Positions 58,069-64,000 of a stretch of 64,000 nucleotides of DNA are shown piece after piece. Both the position numbers and the translations under genes were made by a program. Source of the stretch: Pseudomonas marginalis (GTDB lineage: Bacteria > Pseudomonadota > Gammaproteobacteria > Pseudomonadales > Pseudomonadaceae); the NCBI RefSeq assembly GCF_001645105.1, contig NZ_LKEG01000027.1, positions 213 to 64,212 of the forward strand, written 5' to 3'. Numbering within the stretch: position 1 is the first letter of the stretch; each line of letters begins with the position of its first letter. The notes beneath the pieces are model-generated. The model saw only the letters and a program-made list of their open reading frames with translations, did not search any database and was not told where the DNA came from.

Positions 58069-58509
58069 TCAAGCAGACACCCCCGCATCCGCCATCAACC
58101 CCACCCCCTCGATCGCCGTGATCGCACACTGCTCATCAATATCCGACGCATCCCCGCTGATCCCAATCGCGCCCAGTACCACGCCTGCCTGATTCCGAAT
58201 CAACACCCCACCCGGCGCCGGCACCACGCTGCCCTGCCCCAGGCTGTTCAGAGCGGCGATAAACGCCGGGCGTTGCTGTGCGTCCAGTGCCAGCAGGCGT
58301 GAGCCCTTGCCCAGGGCAATCGCGCCCCAGGCCTTGCCAATGGCGATCTGCGGGCGCAGCAGGCTGGCGCCGTCTTCGCGCTGCAGGGTGATCAGGTGCC
58401 CGCCGCTGTCGAGCACCGCAATGGTCAGCGGCGCTGCCGACAGGGTGCGCCCTGCAGTGAGGGCCTGGCTGGCCAGTTGGGTGGCGAGTTTCAAGGTTAA
58501 AGCGCTCAT
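58069..58509 (-). CDS. GlcG/HbpS-family protein
   Basis: A 146-residue protein of the GlcG/HbpS/PduO-C fold: SAAPLTIAVLDSGGHLITLQREDGASLLRPQIAIGKAWGAIALGKGS (in segments), PAPGGVLIR and GAIGISGDASDIDEQCA. Members bind haem or sit in glycolate and diol pathways without a firm function. It is transcribed away from gcl across the operator-bearing region, so it is likely co-regulated with the glyoxylate operon. Confidence 0.88.
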   Translation of the reverse strand: MSALTLKLATQLASQALTAGRTLSAAPLTIAVLDSGGHLITLQREDGASLLRPQIAIGKAWGAIALGKGSRLLALDAQQRPAFIAALNSLGQGSVVPAPGGVLIRNQAGVVLGAIGISGDASDIDEQCAITAIEGVGLMADAGVSA

Positions 58510-58600
58510 GGTGCCGTCCTTCTTTTGTTATTGGGAATGCCGTGGCGGTCTGAATGATCAGATGCTTGATCAAACAAATAGAACACAATTGATTTTAATT

Positions 58601-58610
58601 TTGTATACAA
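58601..58610. promoter_or_regulatory. TTGTATACAA palindrome, upstream copy
   Basis: A perfect 10-bp palindrome in an AT-rich stretch 92-101 bases upstream of the GlcG-like gene and 156 bases before gcl. Its form matches operators of FCD-type GntR repressors (for example the GclR family of pseudomonads); the assignment is inference. Confidence 0.6.
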
Positions 58611-58683
58611 TATTTTCGCACAAAGGCTCCACACGTCGAAAAAAGCCGTTCCGACGAACGCAAAGGCCAGTTTATAAAATGCA

Positions 58684-58713
58684 TTGACCTACGCCGCTCG
58701 CCGTGAATACACT
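58684..58713 (+). promoter_or_regulatory. sigma-70 promoter candidate of the gcl operon
   Basis: TTGACC (58684-58689), 18 bp, TACACT (58708-58713). The predicted start near 58720 lies nine bases before the second TTGTATACAA palindrome, so a repressor bound there would block clearance. Confidence 0.55.
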
Positions 58714-58728
58714 TTGGCCAGACACCAC

Positions 58729-58738
58729 TTGTATACAA
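58729..58738. promoter_or_regulatory. TTGTATACAA palindrome, gcl-proximal copy
   Basis: An identical copy of the 58601 palindrome, 128 bp away (about twelve helical turns) and 28 bases before the gcl ATG. Paired identical sites suggest DNA looping or cooperative repression between the divergent genes. Confidence 0.65.
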
Positions 58739-58765
58739 TTACAAAACGCAAGAGGCACCAAAATC

Positions 58766-60541
58766 ATGAGCAAAATGAGAGCAATCGAAGCCGCCGTCCT
58801 GGTGATGCGCCGTGAAGGCGTGGACACCGCCTTCGGTATCCCAGGCGCCGCGATCAACCCGCTGTACTCGGCCTTGCAGAAGGTGGGTGGCATCGATCAC
58901 GTCCTTGCTCGCCACGTTGAAGGCGCCTCCCACATGGCCGAGGGTTACACCCGGACCAAGGCCGGCAATATCGGCGTGTGCATCGGCACCTCGGGCCCGG
59001 CGGGCACCGACATGGTCACCGGCCTGTACAGCGCCTCGGCCGACTCGATCCCGATCCTGTGCATTACCGGCCAGGCCCCCCGCGCCCGTATGCACAAGGA
59101 AGACTTCCAGGCCGTGGACATCACCAGCATCGTCAAACCGGTGACCAAGTGGGCGACCACTGTCCTCGAACCTGGCCAAGTGCCGTACGCCTTCCAGAAA
59201 GCCTTCTACGAAATGCGCTCCGGCCGCCCCGGCCCGGTGTTGATCGACCTGCCGTTCGACGTGCAAATGGCCGAGATCGAATTCGACATCGACGCCTACC
59301 AGCCACTGCCCCTGGCCAAGCCGTTGGCAACCCGCATCCAGGTCGAGAAAGCCCTGGCCCTGCTGGACCAGGCCGAACGCCCACTGCTGGTCAGCGGTGG
59401 CGGCGTGATCAACGCCGACGCCAGCGACTTGCTGGTTGAGTTCGCTGAACTCACCGGTATCCCGGTGATCCCGACGCTGATGGGCTGGGGCACCATCCCG
59501 GACGATCACCCACATATGGTGGGCATGGTCGGCCTGCAAACCTCTCACCGCTACGGCAACGCGACCCTGCTCAAGTCGGACGTGGTGCTGGGCATCGGTA
59601 ACCGCTGGGCCAACCGCCACACCGGTTCGGTCGAGGTCTACACCGAGGGCCGCACGTTCATTCACGTCGACATCGAGCCGACGCAGATTGGCCGCGTCTT
59701 CACCCCGGACCTGGGCATCGTGTCCGACGCCGGTTCCGCACTGACGATGTTTATCGAAGTCGCCCGCGAGTGGAAAGCCGCCGGCAAGCTCAAGGACCGC
59801 AGTGCCTGGCTGCACGACTGTCAGCAACGCAAAGCCACCCTGCACCGCAAGACTCACTTCGACAACGTGCCGGTCAAGCCACAGCGTGTGTATGAAGAAA
59901 TGAACCAGGTGTTCGGCAAAGACACCTGCTACGTCAGCACCATCGGCCTGTCGCAGATTGCCGGCGCGCAATTCCTGCACGTGTACAAGCCACGCCACTG
60001 GATCAACTGCGGCCAGGCCGGCCCGCTGGGTTGGACCATCCCCGCCGCTCTCGGCGTGGTCAAGGCCGACCCGAGCCGCAAGGTAGTGGCACTGTCGGGC
60101 GACTATGACTTCCAGTTCATGATCGAAGAACTGGCCGTGGGCGCGCAGTTCAAGCTGCCGTACATCCACGTGGTGGTGAACAACTCCTACCTGGGCTTGA
60201 TCCGCCAGGCCCAGCGCGGGTTTGAAATGGACTACTGCGTGCAGCTGTCCTTCGACAACCTCAACGCCCCGGAACTCAACGGTTATGGCGTGGACCACGT
60301 CGCCGTCGCCGAAGGCCTGGGTTGCAAGGCCCTGCGCGTGTTCGAACCCGGCCAGATCGCACCGGCACTGCGCCGTGCCGAGGCAATGATCGAAGAATTC
60401 AAGGTGCCGGTGATCGTTGAAATTATTCTGGAACGCGTGACCAACATTTCCATGGGCACCGAGATCAACGCCGTCAACGAATTCGAAGACCTGGCACTGG
60501 TCGGCAACGATGCGCCGACTGCCATTTCCCTGCTCGATTAA
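58766..60541 (+). CDS. gcl: glyoxylate carboligase (tartronate-semialdehyde synthase)
   Basis: A thiamine-diphosphate enzyme of 591 residues that joins two glyoxylates into tartronate semialdehyde and CO2. Val51 ([13 protein letters not shown]) replaces the catalytic Glu of other ThDP enzymes, the known hallmark of Gcl. The ThDP motif is [12 protein letters not shown]...NNSYLG near 445-475, and a vestigial FAD-binding middle domain is present. The ATG at 58766 ([10 protein letters not shown]) follows GAGG. First gene of gcl-hyi-glxR-ttuD-pyk. Confidence 0.97.
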   Translation: MSKMRAIEAAVLVMRREGVDTAFGIPGAAINPLYSALQKVGGIDHVLARHVEGASHMAEGYTRTKAGNIGVCIGTSGPAGTDMVTGLYSASADSIPILCITGQAPRARMHKEDFQAVDITSIVKPVTKWATTVLEPGQVPYAFQKAFYEMRSGRPGPVLIDLPFDVQMAEIEFDIDAYQPLPLAKPLATRIQVEKALALLDQAERPLLVSGGGVINADASDLLVEFAELTGIPVIPTLMGWGTIPDDHPHMVGMVGLQTSHRYGNATLLKSDVVLGIGNRWANRHTGSVEVYTEGRTFIHVDIEPTQIGRVFTPDLGIVSDAGSALTMFIEVAREWKAAGKLKDRSAWLHDCQQRKATLHRKTHFDNVPVKPQRVYEEMNQVFGKDTCYVSTIGLSQIAGAQFLHVYKPRHWINCGQAGPLGWTIPAALGVVKADPSRKVVALSGDYDFQFMIEELAVGAQFKLPYIHVVVNNSYLGLIRQAQRGFEMDYCVQLSFDNLNAPELNGYGVDHVAVAEGLGCKALRVFEPGQIAPALRRAEAMIEEFKVPVIVEIILERVTNISMGTEINAVNEFEDLALVGNDAPTAISLLD

Positions 60542-60551
60542 GGAGAACCTT

Positions 60552-61334
60552 ATGCCGCGTTTCGCCGCCAACCTGTCCATGCTGTTTACCGAACAGGACT
60601 TCCTTGCCCGTTTCAAAGCGGCCGCCGATGCCGGTTTCGAAGGTGTCGAGTACCTGTTCCCGTATGAATTCAGCTCCGCCGAAATCAAGGCGCAACTGGA
60701 CGCCCACGGCCTGACCCAGGTGCTGTTCAACCTGCCGGCCGGCGACTGGGCCAAGGGCGAACGCGGCCTGGCGTGCCACCCGGACCGGGTCGAGGAATTC
60801 CGTGCCGGGGTCAAGCTGGCGATTGCCTACGCCGAGGTGTTGGGCAACACCCAGATCAACTGCCTGGCGGGCATTCGACCACAAGGCATTGATGACAAGA
60901 CCCTGGAAAAAACCTTCGTCGCCAACCTCAAATACGCCGCCGAAAAGCTGCAAGCGGTGGGCATCAAGCTGGTGATGGAAGCGATCAACACCCGCGACAT
61001 TCCAGGCTTCTACTTGAACAACACGGCGCAGGCCCTGTCGATTCGCGAGCAGGTCGGCAGCGACAACCTGTTCCTGCAATACGACATCTATCACATGCAA
61101 ATCATGGAAGGTGACCTGGCCCGCACCATGGCCGCGCACTTGGAAGAGATCAACCACATCCAACTGGCGGATAACCCTGGGCGCAACGAGCCGGGGACCG
61201 GGGAGATCAACTACCGCTTCCTGTTCGAACACCTGGACCGCATCGGGTACCGGGGTTGGGTCGGCTGCGAGTACAAGCCGTTGACCACCACCGAAGCGGG
61301 GCTGGGTTGGCTCAAGACCCATAACGCCATCTAA
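60552..61334 (+). CDS. hyi: hydroxypyruvate isomerase
   Basis: A 260-residue TIM-barrel (xylose-isomerase-like) enzyme that interconverts tartronate semialdehyde and hydroxypyruvate. It opens MPRFAANLSMLFTE; metal ligands are the Glu in VMEAIN (near 142), the Asp in LQYDIYH, and QLADNPGRNEPGTGEI. AGGAG sits at the gcl stop and gives a six-base spacing to the ATG at 60552. A REPIN follows before glxR. Confidence 0.95.
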   Translation: MPRFAANLSMLFTEQDFLARFKAAADAGFEGVEYLFPYEFSSAEIKAQLDAHGLTQVLFNLPAGDWAKGERGLACHPDRVEEFRAGVKLAIAYAEVLGNTQINCLAGIRPQGIDDKTLEKTFVANLKYAAEKLQAVGIKLVMEAINTRDIPGFYLNNTAQALSIREQVGSDNLFLQYDIYHMQIMEGDLARTMAAHLEEINHIQLADNPGRNEPGTGEINYRFLFEHLDRIGYRGWVGCEYKPLTTTEAGLGWLKTHNAI

Positions 61335-61355
61335 CCAACACTACGCAACACCAAT

Positions 61356-61442
61356 GTGGGAGGGGGCTTGCCCCCGATAGCGGCGGGTCTGTCAGTACTG
61401 TTTTACCTGACACACCGTCATCGGGGGCAAGCCCCCTCCCAC
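61356..61442. repeat. REPIN inside the gcl operon
   Basis: GTGGGAGGGGGCTTGCCCCC at 61356 and the complementary copy ending CCCCCTCCCAC at 61442, with a 40-bp centre. It fills most of the 145-bp hyi-glxR gap, so the operon transcript would carry a long hairpin. Confidence 0.9.
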
Positions 61443-61479
61443 AGGGGACCTGCGGTGTAATAACAAGAGGATTTTCGTC

Positions 61480-62370
61480 ATGGCTAAAATCGGATTCATC
61501 GGCACCGGCATCATGGGCCAACCCATGGCCGCCAACCTGCAGAAAGCAGGTCACCAACTGTTCCTCTCCGAGCATCACGGCAAGGCCCCGCAAGCGCTGC
61601 TCGACGCGGGTGCCGTGGCCCTGGCCAACCCGCAGCAAGTGGCGCAGGAAGCCGAGTTCATCATCGTCATGGTGCCGGACACCCCGCAGGTCGATGACGT
61701 GTTGTTCCGCAAAGACGGCGTGGCTGCAGGCCTGTCGCCGAACAAGGTGGTGATCGACATGAGCTCGATCTCCCCCACCGCCACCAAGGCGTTCGCGGCG
61801 AAGATCAACGAGACCGGCGCGCAGTACCTGGATGCACCGGTGTCCGGTGGTGAAGTCGGCGCCAAGGCCGGCACCCTGAGCATCATGATCGGTGGTGAGC
61901 CGCAGACCTTCGAACGCGCCTTGCCGCTGTTCCAGGCCATGGGCAAGAACATCACGCTTGTGGGCGGCAATGGCGATGGCCAGACCGCCAAGGTTGCCAA
62001 CCAGATCATCGTCGCGCTGAACATCCAGGCGGTGGCCGAAGCGTTGTTGTTCGCCGCCAAGAACGGCGCCGACCCTGCCAAGGTGCGTGAAGCGCTGATG
62101 GGCGGCTTTGCTTCGTCGAAAATCCTCGAAGTGCATGGCGAACGCATGATCAAGGGCACCTTCGATCCGGGCTTCCGTATCAACCTGCACCAGAAGGACC
62201 TCAACCTGGCCCTGGCCGGCGCCAAGGAGCTGGGGATCAACCTGCCGAACACCGCCGGCACCCAACAGGTGTTCAGCACGTGCACGGCGATTGGCGGCGG
62301 TAACTGGGACCATTCGGCGCTGATCAAGGGGCTGGAGCATATGGCGAATTTTTCGATTCGCGATAAATAG
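61480..62370 (+). CDS. glxR: 2-hydroxy-3-oxopropionate (tartronate semialdehyde) reductase
   Basis: A beta-hydroxyacid dehydrogenase of 296 residues that reduces tartronate semialdehyde to D-glycerate with NAD(P)H. It has GFIGTGIMGQPMAANL at the N-terminus, DAPVSGGEVGAKAGTL (about 122-137) and the catalytic Lys in GDGQTAKVANQI (near 171). It has its own AAGAGG ribosome binding site after the REPIN. GarR and GlxR are hard to tell apart; the gcl context decides for GlxR. Confidence 0.95.
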   Translation: MAKIGFIGTGIMGQPMAANLQKAGHQLFLSEHHGKAPQALLDAGAVALANPQQVAQEAEFIIVMVPDTPQVDDVLFRKDGVAAGLSPNKVVIDMSSISPTATKAFAAKINETGAQYLDAPVSGGEVGAKAGTLSIMIGGEPQTFERALPLFQAMGKNITLVGGNGDGQTAKVANQIIVALNIQAVAEALLFAAKNGADPAKVREALMGGFASSKILEVHGERMIKGTFDPGFRINLHQKDLNLALAGAKELGINLPNTAGTQQVFSTCTAIGGGNWDHSALIKGLEHMANFSIRDK

Positions 62371-62380
62371 CCCCTGATGA

Positions 62381-62434
62381 AATGCGATCAAAGTGTGGGA
62401 GGGGGCTTGCTCCCTCCCACACTTTGATCGCATT
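62381..62434. repeat. 54-bp perfect palindrome with REP core
   Basis: AATGCGATCAAAGTGTGGGA... (62381-62403) and its exact complement (62412-62434) are 23-bp arms around GGCTTGCT. The core is a single REP extended by a perfectly mirrored flank. It sits 11 bases after the glxR stop and before ttuD. Confidence 0.9.
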
Positions 62435-62478
62435 CCAAGCCTCACCTCTAATAACAAGAATCCCCCGGGAGCCCGCTT

Positions 62479-63759
62479 ATGTCGGTCGATCCGCAACACC
62501 TGCTTCGCGAGCTGTTTGCCACAGCCATCGACGCCGCCCACCCCCGGCAAGTCCTCGAACCCTACCTGCCCGCCGACCGCAGCGGCCGTGTGATCGTGAT
62601 CGGCGCCGGCAAGGCCGCCGCCGCCATGGCCTTGGTCGTGGAGAACGGCTGGCAGGGCGAAGTCACCGGTTTGGTGGTCACCCGTTACGGCCACGGCGCG
62701 CCCTGCCAGAAAATCGAAGTGGTCGAAGCCGCCCACCCCGTGCCCGACGCCGCCGGCCTGGCCGTGGCACAGCGCGTGCTGGCGTTGATCAGCAACCTCG
62801 GCGAAGACGACCGTGTGATTTTCCTGCTGTCCGGCGGCGGCTCTGCCCTGCTGGCCCTGCCCGCCGAAGGCATCACCCTGGCCGACAAACAGGCGATCAA
62901 CAAAGCCCTGCTCAAATCCGGGGCGACCATTGGCGAGATGAATTGCGTGCGCAAGCACCTCTCGGCGATCAAGGGTGGCCGCCTGGCGAAAGCGGCCTGG
63001 CCGGCGACGGTGTACACCTATGCGATTTCCGATGTGCCGGGCGACCAGGCCACGGTGATCGCCTCCGGCCCCACGGTCGGCGACCCGAGCACCTCGCAAC
63101 AGGCCTTGGCGATTCTCAAGCGCTACCACATCGACGCCCCGGCTTCAGTGCGCAGCTGGTTGCAGAACCCGGCCTCGGAAACCGTCAAGCCCGGCGACCC
63201 GGTGCTTGCCCGCAGCCACTTCCAATTGATCGCCCGCCCCCAGCAATCCCTGGAAGCGGTGGCGGTAAAAGTGCGCCAGGCCGGGTTCAGCCCGTTGATC
63301 CTGGGCGACCTTGAAGGCGAAGCACGGGACGTGGCCAAGGTGCACGCCGGCATCGCCCGGCAGATCGTCCAGCACGGCCAGCCGCTGGCGGCGCCGTGCG
63401 TGATCCTCTCCGGCGGCGAAACCACCGTGACCGTGCGCGGCGATGGCCGTGGCGGGCGCAATGCGGAATTCCTGCTGAGCCTCACCGACAGCCTCAAAGG
63501 TCTGCCCGGCGTCTACGCCCTGGCCGGTGATACCGACGGCATCGACGGCTCGGAAGACAACGCCGGCGCGATCATGACGCCGTGCAGTTACCGCCGCGCC
63601 GAAGCGCTCGGCCTGTCGGCCAGCGACGCGTTGGATAACAACGACGGCTACGGCTATTTCGCCGCCCTCGACGGTTTGATCGTCACCGAGCCGACGCGCA
63701 CCAACGTCAACGACTTCCGCGCCATCCTGATCCTTGAGACTGCCAAACATGACGCCTGA
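62479..63759 (+). CDS. ttuD: glycerate 2-kinase/hydroxypyruvate reductase (MOFRL family)
   Basis: A 426-residue protein with a DUF4147 N-terminal domain (VIVIGAGKAAAAMALVVE; LLSGGGSALLALPAEGITLADKQAINK, in parts) and a C-terminal MOFRL domain (LSGGETTVTVRGDGRGGRNAEFLLSL). TtuD is often annotated hydroxypyruvate reductase, but biochemically studied family members are glycerate 2-kinases. Position between glxR (makes glycerate) and pyk (uses PEP) favours the kinase. Its last 11 bases overlap pyk. Confidence 0.92.
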   Translation: MSVDPQHLLRELFATAIDAAHPRQVLEPYLPADRSGRVIVIGAGKAAAAMALVVENGWQGEVTGLVVTRYGHGAPCQKIEVVEAAHPVPDAAGLAVAQRVLALISNLGEDDRVIFLLSGGGSALLALPAEGITLADKQAINKALLKSGATIGEMNCVRKHLSAIKGGRLAKAAWPATVYTYAISDVPGDQATVIASGPTVGDPSTSQQALAILKRYHIDAPASVRSWLQNPASETVKPGDPVLARSHFQLIARPQQSLEAVAVKVRQAGFSPLILGDLEGEARDVAKVHAGIARQIVQHGQPLAAPCVILSGGETTVTVRGDGRGGRNAEFLLSLTDSLKGLPGVYALAGDTDGIDGSEDNAGAIMTPCSYRRAEALGLSASDALDNNDGYGYFAALDGLIVTEPTRTNVNDFRAILILETAKHDA

Positions 63760-64000
63760 CAAGAAGGTCAAAATCCTCGCCACCCTGGGCCCAGCCACTG
63801 ACGGTATCGATGATATCCGCGAGCTGGTGGAAGCCGGCGTGAATATCTTCCGGCTCAATTTCAGCCACGGCGACCACGCCGACCACGCCCAGCGCTACCA
63901 GTGGATTCGCCAGGTGGAGCGCCAGCTGAATTACCCGCTGGGCATCCTCATGGACCTGCAAGGGCCGAAGCTGCGGGTCGGGCGGTTTGCCGAGGGCAAG
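63749..64000 (+). CDS. pyk: pyruvate kinase, partial (cut by window end)
   Basis: The first 84 residues of a pyruvate kinase: MTPDKKVKILATLGPATDGIDDIRELVEAGVNIFRLNFSHG is visible (in segments), with the conserved ATLGPAT, the Arg of NIFRLNFSHG that binds phosphate, and LMDLQGPKLRVG. It converts PEP and ADP to pyruvate and ATP. The start overlaps ttuD by 11 bases, so it is the fifth gene of the glyoxylate operon; a dedicated Pyk isoform would complete the route to pyruvate. Confidence 0.95.
   Translation, partial: MTPDKKVKILATLGPATDGIDDIRELVEAGVNIFRLNFSHGDHADHAQRYQWIRQVERQLNYPLGILMDLQGPKLRVGRFAEGK

Noticed and set aside
58739..60814. Minus-strand open frame of 691 codons opposite gcl and hyi
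   Set aside because: Spans two real genes in antisense; composition is typical of shadow frames.

Overview
The window is a 64 kb piece of chromosome from a Pseudomonas of the fluorescens group. This rests on the GC-rich coding, the order sdhCDAB-sucAB-lpd-sucCD opposite a divergent gltA, fabA-fabB, actP with its small DUF485 partner, the gcl-hyi-glxR-ttuD-pyk operon, and many REP/REPIN palindromes of the pseudomonad type (GTGGGAGGGGGCTTGCCCCC). I see no tRNA, rRNA, CRISPR, insertion sequence or prophage. Genes are densely packed and often translationally coupled through ATGA or TAATG overlaps.

Layout. 1-464: a 184-bp tandem repeat carrying REP palindromes. 465-7777: alpha/beta hydrolase, chemoreceptor, MocR-type regulator, SDR, NADP-dependent oxidoreductase, pyrF. 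8039-9840: an OmpR-type response regulator and its kinase. 9894-17739: permease-like AI-2E family protein, DUF4892 protein, two coupled hydrolases, hotdog thioesterase, acyl-CoA synthetase behind a strong palindrome, then gpsA-DUF4389-sixA. 17935-22884: three coupled genes for a TonB-dependent receptor, a periplasmic binding protein and a GacS/BarA-like hybrid kinase. 23134-24881: fabAB. 25026-34052: metal-dependent hydrolase, OsmC, pirin, dienelactone hydrolase, htpG with a heat-shock promoter, two coupled thioesterases, an alanine-rich lipoprotein, DUF599 protein and brnQ.

34469-47501 is the TCA block. sdhCDAB, sucAB, lpd and sucCD run leftward from one strong promoter, with hairpins between several of the genes; gltA runs rightward from its own promoter. 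47769-56195: actP/DUF485, an orphan betaine-type binding protein, a GH17 membrane glucan enzyme, a small membrane protein, a periplasmic alpha/beta hydrolase coupled to an MlaA-family protein, and an AT-rich orphan with an EF-hand-like loop. 56362-64000: DUF808 protein, TetR regulator, GlcG/HbpS-like protein and the glyoxylate operon, in which glyoxylate becomes tartronate semialdehyde, then glycerate, then 2-phosphoglycerate, then (through enolase and Pyk) pyruvate. Two identical TTGTATACAA palindromes mark its control region.

Best candidates for something undescribed: the receptor/binding-protein/kinase cassette (17935-22884) as an outer-membrane-to-phosphorelay sensing system, and the periplasmic hydrolase paired with an MlaA homologue that lacks a lipobox (53422-55501). 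Functions are inferred from family motifs read by eye; no database search was run.
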